From: Streptomyces xylophagus
GTDB taxonomy: Bacteria > Actinomycetota > Actinomycetes > Streptomycetales > Streptomycetaceae
Reading direction: 5' to 3'
DNA length: 64,000 nucleotides
Assembly (NCBI RefSeq): GCF_000716435.1
Contig: NZ_JNWO01000023.1
Span: forward strand, 62,001-126,000
Numbering within the stretch: the first letter of the stretch is position 1; every line of letters starts with the position of its first letter. Shown piece after piece: positions 29,093-36,848 of the stretch. Under the pieces are notes generated by a model. It had not been told where the DNA came from. It made no database searches and saw only the letters and a program-made list of their open reading frames with translations. Made by a program: the position numbers and the translations under genes.

Positions 29093-29623
29093 TCAGCGAG
29101 AGTGCCGGGCCGCGCCCGTGAGCCTGGCCAGCGTCTCCGTCTCGCGGGGCGGCTCGCCGGTCAGGTCGCCGATGCGCCAGGCCGGTACCCACGGCACCCG
29201 GTACACGTCGATCACCGACTCGACGGCCTTGACGTGCGCGGCGAGCTGCCGAGGCAGGCGCCCCGGCGCGTCCGCGACCAGCACGACCGCGTCGAGGTCG
29301 AGCCCCGCCGGTGCCGCACCGCGCCGGAAGATCTCCAGGGCGCGGGAGACGGAGGCCAGCCCGGCCGCGTGCGTGCGGGCGACGAGCAGCACCGACGGCG
29401 GGTCCTCGGGGCCGGGCCAGTCGCGTCCGCAGTCCTGGCCGCCGTAGACGGAGGTGAGGGTGGTGACGCCGGCGCCGCCGTGGGTGGCGACCCAGGAGAA
29501 ACGGCGCGGGCCGGCGGGGATACTGGAGGGGCGCCCGGGCGCCTGCGGTGTCCCGGTGTGTGGACCGTCGTCCACCGGTCCACGGAGCCAGATCTCCGGC
29601 CCCTGCCGTCCACCTGTCTGCAT
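29093..29623 (-). CDS. DUF6668-type P-loop-like protein
   Basis: A 176-aa protein with a MinD-like fold outline: FSWVATHGGAGVTTLTSVYGG, then DPPSVLLVARTHAAGLASVSRALEIFRRGAAPAGLDLDAVVLVADAPGRLP. The Walker A position reads HGGAGVTT, lacking the Lys of an active P-loop, so nucleotide hydrolysis is doubtful. I recall the DUF6668 family as actinobacterial; the assignment is by memory. It is divergent from the TPR protein gene (208-bp gap), and the two may act together. Confidence 0.7.
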   Translation of the reverse strand: MQTGGRQGPEIWLRGPVDDGPHTGTPQAPGRPSSIPAGPRRFSWVATHGGAGVTTLTSVYGGQDCGRDWPGPEDPPSVLLVARTHAAGLASVSRALEIFRRGAAPAGLDLDAVVLVADAPGRLPRQLAAHVKAVESVIDVYRVPWVPAWRIGDLTGEPPRETETLARLTGAARHSR

Positions 29624-29830
29624 GACCGAGCTCCTCCCTCGTGGCCCCGCCGCATCCTCACGGCATCCGAAAGGGCGCGCGACGGAACAGGGAACTCCTG
29701 GGACGAGGCTGTGACGTCGCGGTGACCTGAGAACCTGAAGGGAACGGCGAGACTCAACAGTACGCGTACGAACGGATCTTGACGCGGGGAGCGCCGGCCG
29801 ACTCCCCGACGCATGCGAGTGAGGGAACCG

Positions 29831-31360
29831 ATGACTCGACTCAGCCGCGAGCAGAAGCGGGAACAGAAGCGAGCCGCACGCTCGGCACCCGCGGCGTCAC
29901 CCTTCGAGGTACGGGTACCCGTGGACGGCCCGGGCGCGGGCGGCGCGTCGATCGGCGGCGTGCCGGTCGCGGTGCCTCCCGGCGAGGAGATCCAGCACGT
30001 GGTCCTGAGCCACCTCCACCGCATCGCCACGGCCACCGGCCACCCCGTCCACGCCACGATCCACGACGACCGCATCGGGTACGTCGTGCCGCTGCAGATC
30101 GACCCGGACGGCTCCAGCCACTTCTCGGCGGAGCCGGTGGCGATGGGGGCGGTGACGACGGAGGCGGTGGCGATGGAGGCGGCGACCGGTTTTCCGCCGC
30201 CGCCCGCGCTGCCGCCCGCGGCGCCCGCAGCGGTCGTGGACGTCGCCGGCGTAGAGGTCGCAGGGGTCGCAGAGGTCGTAGAAGCGGAACGGCGTCCCGA
30301 GTCGCAGCCGGAACCCGAGGAGGACCGGCGTCCGAGTGGTGACCCCGTGACGCATCGGCTGCGGGCGGTCGCGGAGTCGGCGGGGGAGGTGGTTCCGACC
30401 TTCCCGTTGCGGGCGGTGCCCGAGGCGGCGGGGGAGTCGGTACCGACGTTCCCGCTGCACGCCGTGCCGGAATCGGCGCAGGGCGGTGTGCCGCTCGGCT
30501 CGGTGCAGCCGCCGACGGGGGCGTTCGGGCCGCCGCCGAGCATGGACGGGTCGCCGGTCGCGGACGCGAGGCCGGTCGCGGATGTACCGCCGGTCGTGGA
30601 CACGAGGTCGGCGGCGACGGACGTAGCGGAGACCGCGTACGCGCCCGGGACGCCGTACGGCCCGGAGGCTACGCTCGCCCCGGACTCGGGGCGCTTCCAG
30701 CCCGCGCCCCCGGCTCCCCTCCGGGACGGGTACGGACCGGCGGCCCCGCCGCCCGCCGCCCCCCGCCCCGCACCTCTCCCCATCCCCGACCTCGCCCTCA
30801 CCGCACCGGAGCCGGATCCCAAGCCGACGCCCGCCCGTGGGTTCGACGCCGTGGCCGAGGCCGTGCTCGGGGACGAACCGATGGCGACCGACGGGGAGGG
30901 CACCGCGTTTCTCGTGGAGCCGATGGGACGGATCAACGAGGCCGTGAAGGCGGGGCGGATCGAGGAGGCGGCGGGGCTCGCGGAGCGGACCGTGGACGAG
31001 GCGGCGGGCGGGCTCGGGCCCGAGCACCCCGAAGTGCTGCGGCTGCGTGAACTCACCGCCTACATCGCCTACTTGGCCGGTGACCCGCTGCGCTCCTTCC
31101 ACCTCTCCCTCGACCTCGCCGGCATCCGCCACCGCGCCCGCGACGCGGAGGCCGCCTACGGCAACGTGCAGAGCGCGGCCACCGCCTGGCGTGCCGTACG
31201 CGACCCGGAACAGGGCCTGGCCCTCGGCCGTGCCCTGATCGACCTGTGGACCGAACTCGCCACCGAGGAAGGCCCCGCGGCCGAGGACATAGAGCAACTG
31301 GAGTCCGCCCGCGCCCGCATGGGCCGCCTGACCGAACGCGCCCGCAGGTCCACCGGCTGA
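29831..31360 (+). CDS. Tetratricopeptide-like protein with proline-rich linker
   Basis: A 509-aa soluble protein. The N-terminus is basic (REQKREQKRAARS) and leads to a small alpha/beta region (EIQHVVLSHLHRIATATGHPVHATIHDDRIGYVVPLQIDPDGS). Residues about 100-330 are Pro/Ala/Val-rich low complexity. The C-terminal 170 residues are helical and TPR-like (MGRINEAVKAGRIEEAAGLAERTV, EVLRLRELTAYIAYLAGDPLRSFHLSLDLAGI, NVQSAATAWRAVRDPEQGLALGRALIDLW). ATG at 29831 follows GAGGGA. Function unknown; divergence from DUF6668 suggests partnership. Confidence 0.8.
   Translation: MTRLSREQKREQKRAARSAPAASPFEVRVPVDGPGAGGASIGGVPVAVPPGEEIQHVVLSHLHRIATATGHPVHATIHDDRIGYVVPLQIDPDGSSHFSAEPVAMGAVTTEAVAMEAATGFPPPPALPPAAPAAVVDVAGVEVAGVAEVVEAERRPESQPEPEEDRRPSGDPVTHRLRAVAESAGEVVPTFPLRAVPEAAGESVPTFPLHAVPESAQGGVPLGSVQPPTGAFGPPPSMDGSPVADARPVADVPPVVDTRSAATDVAETAYAPGTPYGPEATLAPDSGRFQPAPPAPLRDGYGPAAPPPAAPRPAPLPIPDLALTAPEPDPKPTPARGFDAVAEAVLGDEPMATDGEGTAFLVEPMGRINEAVKAGRIEEAAGLAERTVDEAAGGLGPEHPEVLRLRELTAYIAYLAGDPLRSFHLSLDLAGIRHRARDAEAAYGNVQSAATAWRAVRDPEQGLALGRALIDLWTELATEEGPAAEDIEQLESARARMGRLTERARRSTG
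30359..30493 (+). repeat. 48-bp in-frame tandem repeat in the TPR protein linker
   Basis: Residues 177-221 read as two complete 16-residue units (LRAVAESAGEVVPTFP, LRAVPEAAGESVPTFP) and a partial third (LHAVPESAQGGVP). The unit is 48 bp and keeps the frame. Confidence 0.8.
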
Positions 31361-31370
31361 GCCCTGTCGG

Positions 31371-31856
31371 CTACGCCACGCAGAACTCGTTGCCCTCGGG
31401 GTCCGCCATCACCACCCACGCGCCGGCGGGCTCCGACACCCGGCGCAGCACGCTCGCCCCCAGCGCGGTCAGCCGTTCCACCTCGGCGTCCCGCCGTCCC
31501 TCGCCCGGGTGCAGATCGAGGTGCAGCCGGTTCTTGACGGTCTTCGCCTCCGGCACCCGCTGGAACAGCACCCGCCGTCCCAGCCCGGTGCCGCGTTCCT
31601 TGTCGTAGGGGTCGTCGGGATGCCGTACGGCGATCAGGTCACGGAAGGCCGGGCGGCCGTGGAAGTCGACGGTCGCGGCGGCGGGCAACGCGCCCAGTTC
31701 CAGGAGCTGTTGGACGAGCGCGCTGTTGTCCTCGGCCTCGTAGTGGAGCGCGGCGGCCCAGAAGTCGGCCTGCGCGTGCGGGTCGGCGGCGTCGATGACG
31801 AGCTTCCAGTGGAGGGGGGTGGGAGTGCCGCCTTTCGGCGCGGGTGTCTGTGTCAT
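31371..31856 (-). CDS. VOC-family (glyoxalase-like) protein
   Basis: A 161-aa vicinal-oxygen-chelate fold protein with two beta-alpha-beta-beta-beta modules. Visible are WKLVIDAADPHAQADFWAAAL, RVPEAKTVKNRLHLDLHPGE and WVVMADPEGNEFCVA, the last with the metal-ligand Glu typical of the family. It may be a resistance or dioxygenase-type enzyme, or a binding protein; the substrate is unclear. ATG at 31856 is chosen from the conserved N-terminus. A 38-bp gap separates it from the RarD gene upstream. Confidence 0.87.
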   Translation of the reverse strand: MTQTPAPKGGTPTPLHWKLVIDAADPHAQADFWAAALHYEAEDNSALVQQLLELGALPAAATVDFHGRPAFRDLIAVRHPDDPYDKERGTGLGRRVLFQRVPEAKTVKNRLHLDLHPGEGRRDAEVERLTALGASVLRRVSEPAGAWVVMADPEGNEFCVA

Positions 31857-31894
31857 GGCACTCACTCTGGCACCGGTGCGACGCGGTCGCGGGG

Positions 31895-32869
31895 CTATGC
31901 CTCGACCGGGTCGACAGGGTTCGTACGCGCAGTCGCGGTCTTGTCGAGCAGGACCGCCGCTGCCGCTGCCGCCCTGCCCCTGCGTGCCGTGCGCCACGCG
32001 TCCGTCGTCAGGAGGACGAGCGCGAGCCACACCAGGGCGAAGCCCGCCCATCGTGCGGGCGGCATCGACTCGTGGAAGTAGAAGATGCCGAGCAGGAACT
32101 GGAAGACCGGCGCCATGTACTGCAACAGCCCCAGCGTCGACAACGGCACCCGTATCGCGGCCGCGCCGAAGCAGACGAGGGGGAGGGCGGTGACGATGCC
32201 GGTGGAGGCGAGGAGCGTGGCGTGTCCGGCGCCCTCGGTCGCGAAGGTCAGGTCGCCGTGGGAGTTCAGCCACAGCAGGTAGCCGAGCGCGGGCAGGAAC
32301 TGGACCGCGGTCTCGGCGGCCAGCGACTCGATACCGCCGAGGTTGACCTTCTTCTTCACCAGGCCGTAGGTCGCGAAGGAGAAGGCGAGGCAGAGGGAGA
32401 TCCACGGCGGCTGTCCGTAGCCGACGGTCAGGACGAGCACGGCGGCGAGGCCGACGCCGACCGCGGCCCACTGCGCCGGGCGCAGCCGTTCCTTCAGGAG
32501 CAGGACGCCCATCGCGATGGTGACGAGGGGGTTGATGAAGTAGCCGAGGGAGGCCTCGACGACGTGGCCGCTGTTCACGGCCCAGATGTAGACGCCCCAG
32601 TTGACGGTGATGAAGGCCGCGGCGATCGTCACGAGCGCCAACTTGCGTGGCTGGCGCAGCAGTTCACCGGCCCAGGCCCAGCGCCGGACCACGAGGAGCG
32701 CGACGGCGACGAAGGCGAGCGACCACACCATCCGGTGGGCGAGGATCTCGGTGGCGCTCGCGGGCTTGAGCAGCGGCCAGAAGAGTGGGACCAGGCCCCA
32801 CATGCCGTATGCCGCGAAGCCGTTCAGCAGACCTGTCCGGTGCTGTTCGCCCTTCGGCTTCCCGCTCAC
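31895..32869 (-). CDS. rarD: RarD/EamA-family transporter
   Basis: A 324-aa membrane protein with about ten helices. The RarD signatures are GFAAYGMWGLVPLFWPLLKPASATEILAHRMVWSL, NWGVYIWAVNSGHVVEASLGYFINPLVTI and LGLLQYMAPVFQFLLGIFYFHE. GTG at 32869 is chosen because GAAGGAGGGG precedes it closely; the upstream in-frame ATG at 32917 lacks a site. The substrate is unknown. Confidence 0.92.
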   Translation of the reverse strand: MSGKPKGEQHRTGLLNGFAAYGMWGLVPLFWPLLKPASATEILAHRMVWSLAFVAVALLVVRRWAWAGELLRQPRKLALVTIAAAFITVNWGVYIWAVNSGHVVEASLGYFINPLVTIAMGVLLLKERLRPAQWAAVGVGLAAVLVLTVGYGQPPWISLCLAFSFATYGLVKKKVNLGGIESLAAETAVQFLPALGYLLWLNSHGDLTFATEGAGHATLLASTGIVTALPLVCFGAAAIRVPLSTLGLLQYMAPVFQFLLGIFYFHESMPPARWAGFALVWLALVLLTTDAWRTARRGRAAAAAAVLLDKTATARTNPVDPVEA

Positions 32870-33013
32870 GGGCCCCTCCTTCACACGCGCGCCCGACTGC
32901 GTCCGCGCAGCCAGCACGAAGGTAGCGCCGGGTGCCCCCGCGTGTCATGCCCGTATCGCCATACGGTCATGACGCGCGGGGATGGGAGACGTCCCCGGGC
33001 TTTTTTTGGGGTA

Positions 33014-33868
33014 TCAGCCCTTGAGTGCGAGGGCGATCGACTCGGAGATCGGCGTCGTGGGGCGGCCGGCCAGGCGGGAGAGGTCGCCGGTGGAGACGAT
33101 CAGCTCGCCCTTCTCGATGGAGGCGTCGACGCCGACGAGGATCGCGGCGAACGGCTCGGGCAGTCCGGCGCCGGTGAGGATGCCGAGGAGAGCCTCGCCG
33201 GGAACGTTGTTGTAGGCGATCTCCTTGCCGGTCTGCCGGCTCAGCTCGGCCGCGTACTCGGCCAGGCTCCACGCCTCGTCGCCGCCCAGCTCGTACGTCT
33301 GGTTCTCGTGGCCCTCGCCGGTCAGTACGCCGACGGCGGCAGCGGCGTAGTCGGCGCGGGTGGCGGAGGAGATCCGGCCGTCACCGGCGGCGGCCACGAC
33401 GGCGTTGTGCTCCAGGACCGGGGCCAGGTTCTCGGTGTAGTTCTCGTTGTACCAGCCGTTACGGAGCAGGGTGTACGGCAGTCCGGAGGCCAGCAGGGCC
33501 TCCTCGGTGCCGCGGTGGTCGTCGGCCAGGGCGGCGGTGAGGGTGCCGGGGGCGCTGGTGTAGGCGAGGAGCGCCACACCGGCGGCCTTGGCGGCCGCGA
33601 AGACGACCTTGTGCTGCTCGACCCGGCCCTTGTCGAACTCGTTGCCGGAGATCAGCAGCACCTTGTCGCCGGCGGCGAAGACGGTGTCGAAGGTCTCCGG
33701 GGTGTTGTAGTCCGCGACCACGATCTTCACCCCGCGGTCCGCGAAGTCGGCGGCCTTCTCCGGGGTGCGGACGACGGCGGTGATCTGGTCGGCCGGAACC
33801 TTCTCCAGCAACTGCTCCACTACGTGACGGCCGAGGTGTCCGGTGGCTCCGGTGACGACGATGCTCAT
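33014..33868 (-). CDS. NmrA-like SDR, NAD(P)H:quinone oxidoreductase 2 type
   Basis: A 284-aa atypical short-chain dehydrogenase: VVTGATGHLGRHVVEQLLEKV (nucleotide-binding), VRTPEKAADFADRGVKIVVADYN, LLRNGWYNENYTENLAPVLEH, ELGGDEAWSLAEYAAELSRQTG. It is closest in kind to YtfG/QOR2 enzymes. It is divergent from an HxlR regulator across an 89-bp gap that holds an operator, the classic arrangement for quinone- or redox-responsive control. Confidence 0.9.
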   Translation of the reverse strand: MSIVVTGATGHLGRHVVEQLLEKVPADQITAVVRTPEKAADFADRGVKIVVADYNTPETFDTVFAAGDKVLLISGNEFDKGRVEQHKVVFAAAKAAGVALLAYTSAPGTLTAALADDHRGTEEALLASGLPYTLLRNGWYNENYTENLAPVLEHNAVVAAAGDGRISSATRADYAAAAVGVLTGEGHENQTYELGGDEAWSLAEYAAELSRQTGKEIAYNNVPGEALLGILTGAGLPEPFAAILVGVDASIEKGELIVSTGDLSRLAGRPTTPISESIALALKG

Positions 33869-33929
33869 GGTGACAACTCCTTGTGGGGTGCGATGGCACT
33901 AACCCTAGGGGGTGCGCTAACTCCAGGAA

Positions 33930-33954
33930 AGTACCCACTTTGAAGTAAGGTACT
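33930..33954. promoter_or_regulatory. HxlR-type operator between SDR and regulator genes
   Basis: AGTACC and GGTACT at the ends, with ACTT and AAGT inside, make an extended dyad of about 25 bp. It lies immediately upstream of the HxlR start, so it probably mediates autoregulation and control of the divergent SDR. The form matches HxlR/YodB-type sites. Confidence 0.7.
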
Positions 33955-33957
33955 GTC

Positions 33958-34365
33958 ATGGCAGTAAGCAGCGAGGTGGCGAGCAAGAGTGACGCGCGCG
34001 AGGTGATGTGCCCGTACCGCCAGGTCCTGGAACACGTCACATCCCGCTGGGGCGTCCTGGTCCTGATCGAACTCCTCGACCACCCGCACCGCTTCAGCGA
34101 ACTCCGCCGGGCGGTCGGCCAGGTGCGGCAGGTGAGCGAGAAGATGCTGGCCCAGACACTCCAGACCCTGGAACGAGACGGCTTCGTCCACCGCGACGCC
34201 AAGCCGGTGATCCCGCCCCGGGTGGACTACTCCCTGACCGACCTGGGCCGCGAGGCGGCGGAACAGGTGCGGGGGCTGGCTCTGTGGTCGGAGGCGCGGA
34301 TGGGGGAGGTGGAGAAGGCGCGGGAGGTTTATGACGCGGGGAAGAGGGGCTCTGAGCAGGAGTGA
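33958..34365 (+). CDS. HxlR-family winged-helix regulator
   Basis: A 135-aa DNA-binding protein: CPYRQVLEHVTSRWGVLVLIELLDHPHRFSELRRAVGQVRQVSEKMLAQTLQTLERDGFVHRDAKP...VDYSLTDLGREA, the complete HxlR signature. A single Cys at residue 18 lies where redox-sensing members (YodB/HypR) carry their reactive Cys, so thiol sensing of quinones or electrophiles is plausible. It is paired with the divergent SDR gene. Confidence 0.93.
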   Translation: MAVSSEVASKSDAREVMCPYRQVLEHVTSRWGVLVLIELLDHPHRFSELRRAVGQVRQVSEKMLAQTLQTLERDGFVHRDAKPVIPPRVDYSLTDLGREAAEQVRGLALWSEARMGEVEKAREVYDAGKRGSEQE

Positions 34366-34593
34366 TGCATTGCGTGGTGGGTGACTGAAGGCATGTACAC
34401 GGCGCCAGGGGGCACACATATGTCAGGGCGTTGGTCGACATGCGAGACACGTCCATCCATGCGCCCCCTCTCCGCCTCCCGCGCCGACTTGAGTCGCCGG
34501 GCACGCTGGATGCGGAGTGCCACGCCCACCGTGCGCCGACCCGCGATGCCACCGTGTGGCGCATGGTCACCTGATCCAGGGGGACACCTTGAC

Positions 34594-35154
34594 ATGGCCA
34601 CACAGAATCAGGCCGGCCGCGGTAGGAGTATCGGTTCTGCTGTCGCGACGGGACTCGGCCTGATGCGAGCCCGCTTGGCCCGGGGCTCCCGTCGTCGGCG
34701 TCAGGAGGACATCCTGCTGGAACTGCTCGGCCAGCTGACCCTGATGACCGAGGAGATACACAGGGCGAACCTGATCCAGCAGTACCGGTTGACCCTGGAT
34801 CAGATGGACCGGGCCATCGACGATCCGGCGCTGGCCGACGCGGGGAGCACGCTGACGGGGATCCCGGTGGCCAAGCGTCGGCAGATGATCTTCGTAAACC
34901 GGGAGTACGGAAATCTGCTGATGGCTCATCGGGTCGGGGTGTGCGACTGGGACGAACTGCTCGGTCATCTGCGGGTGTTGTGCCGCAACAAGCTGTTCGC
35001 CGAGTACTGGGACCGCACGATCGAGCATCGCCGATCCCTGCCCGCGGACTCGACGGAGGCGAGGGTCGGTGCGGTCGTCGACGTGATGATCGAGGAGTTG
35101 GGCGATGATCCGGAGGAGTGGTGGATCGTGGGTCCCGGTGACACCCCTCGGTGA
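34594..35154 (+). CDS. DUF6082 family protein
   Basis: A 186-aa soluble protein with LLGQLTLMTEEIHRANLIQQYRLTLDQMDRAIDDPALADA, KRRQMIFVNREYGNLLMAHRVGVCDWDELLGHLRVLCRNKLFAEYWDRTIEHR and a C-terminal WWIVGP. I recognise this as the Streptomyces DUF6082 pattern; function unknown. ATG at 34594 with GGGGGA upstream. The longer frame upstream has no coding support. Confidence 0.75.
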   Translation: MATQNQAGRGRSIGSAVATGLGLMRARLARGSRRRRQEDILLELLGQLTLMTEEIHRANLIQQYRLTLDQMDRAIDDPALADAGSTLTGIPVAKRRQMIFVNREYGNLLMAHRVGVCDWDELLGHLRVLCRNKLFAEYWDRTIEHRRSLPADSTEARVGAVVDVMIEELGDDPEEWWIVGPGDTPR

Positions 35155-35457
35155 CACCCTGTGTGATATCGACTTGCAGACAGGGCCAGAAGTGAGTGGA
35201 TTTGCCGACATAGTTACGCGCCGTTACGAATTCTCGCGCTCTTGTGGCAATGTGTTACTGGTCTGCCAGGCCGGGGTGTGACGCCCGCGCCTGACGCGGA
35301 AGGACCCCTCATGTCTGCCGACACTTCGTCAGATTCAGTGGTCCTTCTCCGCTGCGTGCTGATCCTGCTCTGTCGCTCGGCGGCCACGTTCGTGTGCCGC
35401 CGCGTCGACACGTCCGGGACGCCCGGGTGAGAAGGGGGTGACAGAGGGAGCCCGCAG
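35155..35457. other. Intergenic region with a possible Cys-rich small ORF
   Basis: These 303 bp separate the DUF6082 gene from the 80-aa gene. The only notable content is a 39-codon frame at 35311-35430, listed separately. The left part is relatively AT-rich (35200-35260) and probably holds a promoter, but no clear elements were seen. Confidence 0.45.
35311..35430 (+). CDS. Possible 39-aa Cys-rich small protein or leader peptide
   Basis: ATG at 35311 is preceded by GGAAGGA at a workable distance. The product (MSADTSSDSVVLLRCVLILL then CRSAATFVCRR and a short tail) has a hydrophobic centre and three Cys. It ends 28 bp before the start of the next gene. I cannot assign it to a family. Confidence 0.4.
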   Translation: MSADTSSDSVVLLRCVLILLCRSAATFVCRRVDTSGTPG

Positions 35458-35700
35458 GTGTCATTGAGCATCGTCCGTCGTCTCGGAGATCCGCCCAAGC
35501 TGCGAGGCAGCCAAACGATGGAGACCTGTCCGGACATCTTCGAACTGAGTGACGGCACCTTCGCCGTCATGGGTACCGAAGCCACCGCGGACCTGGACTC
35601 CCTCCTCCCCCCGGACGCTGCCCGTGCCGACTACGAGCGCATCGTGATCATCAGCCGCGAGACCCTTCTCCGTGCCAAGCGGGACATCCCCGACGCCTGA
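35458..35700 (+). CDS. Small conserved Streptomyces protein, 80 aa
   Basis: GTG at 35458 follows AGGGAG. The product (CPDIFELSDGTFAVMGTEATADLDSLLPPDAARADYERIVIISRETLLRAKRDIP) is acidic, with alternating strand and helix, and has the look of a conserved streptomycete protein often encoded near regulatory genes. No function is known to me. A strong hairpin follows 17 bp after its stop. Confidence 0.75.
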   Translation: MSLSIVRRLGDPPKLRGSQTMETCPDIFELSDGTFAVMGTEATADLDSLLPPDAARADYERIVIISRETLLRAKRDIPDA

Positions 35701-35716
35701 CGTGGACAGACAAGAA

Positions 35717-35739
35717 GGCCTGGGCATCGCGCCCAGGCC
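35717..35739. terminator. Bidirectional terminator hairpin
   Basis: GGCCTGGGC and GCCCAGGCC form a perfect 9-bp stem with a 5-nt loop, between convergent genes (80-aa protein and korB). No long T-run follows, as is usual in this genus. Confidence 0.85.
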
Positions 35740-35768
35740 CTCCGTGTGAACGGAACCTTCCGGACCCG

Positions 35769-36848
35769 TCACCCCACAACAGTCCAGGTATCCCCACCCG
35801 CCAACAACGCAGCCAGGTCACCCTTCCCGTTCTGCACGATCGCCGTGTCCAGCTGGTCGGCCATCTGTGTGTCGTACACAGCCCGTTCCACGGACCGCAG
35901 CACCCCGATCGGGGTGTGGTGCAGGGTGTCCGGGTCGGCCAGCCGGGACAGGGCGAAGGCTGTCGTCGGAGACGTCGCGTGGGCGTCGTGCACCAAGACC
36001 TGCGCCTCGTTCTCCGGGGTCACGTCGACCACCTTCAGGTCGCCCGTCGTCGCATCCCGCACCACACCCCGCGCACCCTCCGCCCCGAAACGGATCGGCT
36101 GCCCGTGTTCGAGGCGGATCACCGCCTCCTCGGCCTGCTGGCGGTCCTTCAGCGCGTCGAAGGCGCCGTCGTTGAAGATGTTGCAGTTCTGGTAGATCTC
36201 GACGAGGGCGGTGCCGGGGTGGGCGGCCGCCTCGCGCAGGACCTGGGTGAGGTGTTTGCGGTCCGAGTCGATCGTGCGGGCCACGAAGGACGCCTCGGCG
36301 CCGATCGCGAGGGACACAGGGTTGAAGGGGGCGTCCAGCGAACCCATCGGCGTCGACTTCGTGATCTTCCCGATCTCGGAGGTCGGTGAGTACTGGCCCT
36401 TCGTCAGGCCGTAGATCCGGTTGTTGAAGAGGAGGATCTTGAGGTTGACGTTGCGGCGCAGGGCGTGGATCAGGTGGTTGCCGCCGATCGACAGGGCGTC
36501 GCCGTCTCCCGTGACCACCCAGACGCTCAAGTCCCGCCTGGACGAGGCGAGTCCGGTCGCGATCGCGGGGGCCCGGCCGTGGATCGAGTGCATGCCGTAC
36601 GTGTTCATGTAGTACGGGAAGCGGGAGGAGCAGCCGATGCCGGAGACGAAGACGATGTTCTCCTTGGCGAGGCCCAGTTCCGGCATGAAACCCTGTACCG
36701 CCGCGAGGATCGCGTAGTCACCGCAGCCGGGGCACCAGCGCACTTCCTGATCGGACTTGAAGTCCTTCATGGACTGCACTGCCTCGGCCTTGGGGACGAG
36801 TGAAAGCGCCTCGATCGTGCCCGTGCCTTCCGTGGACGTCTCAGCCAT
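35769..36848 (-). CDS. korB: 2-oxoacid:ferredoxin oxidoreductase, beta subunit
   Basis: The TPP-binding subunit of 2-oxoglutarate (or related 2-oxoacid):ferredoxin oxidoreductase, which converts a 2-oxoacid plus CoA to acyl-CoA while reducing ferredoxin. The 359-aa protein shows VRWCPGCGDYAILAA (Fe-S/TPP Cys), VSGIGCSSRFPYYM, HGRAPAIATGLA and the TPP motif GDGDALSIGGNHLIHALRRNVNLKILLFNN. It overlaps korA by 8 bp. In actinobacteria the enzyme supports an oxygen-tolerant TCA variant. Substrate preference is by homology. Confidence 0.94.
   Translation of the reverse strand: MAETSTEGTGTIEALSLVPKAEAVQSMKDFKSDQEVRWCPGCGDYAILAAVQGFMPELGLAKENIVFVSGIGCSSRFPYYMNTYGMHSIHGRAPAIATGLASSRRDLSVWVVTGDGDALSIGGNHLIHALRRNVNLKILLFNNRIYGLTKGQYSPTSEIGKITKSTPMGSLDAPFNPVSLAIGAEASFVARTIDSDRKHLTQVLREAAAHPGTALVEIYQNCNIFNDGAFDALKDRQQAEEAVIRLEHGQPIRFGAEGARGVVRDATTGDLKVVDVTPENEAQVLVHDAHATSPTTAFALSRLADPDTLHHTPIGVLRSVERAVYDTQMADQLDTAIVQNGKGDLAALLAGGDTWTVVG

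Noticed and set aside
29212..31056. 614-codon minus-strand Ser/Gly-rich frame
   Set aside because: Antisense to the TPR protein; low-complexity shadow.
32988..33012. Terminator with seven T's next to the SDR gene
   Set aside because: The T-run is on the plus strand while both flanking genes are on the minus strand, and the stem is only about 4-5 bp.
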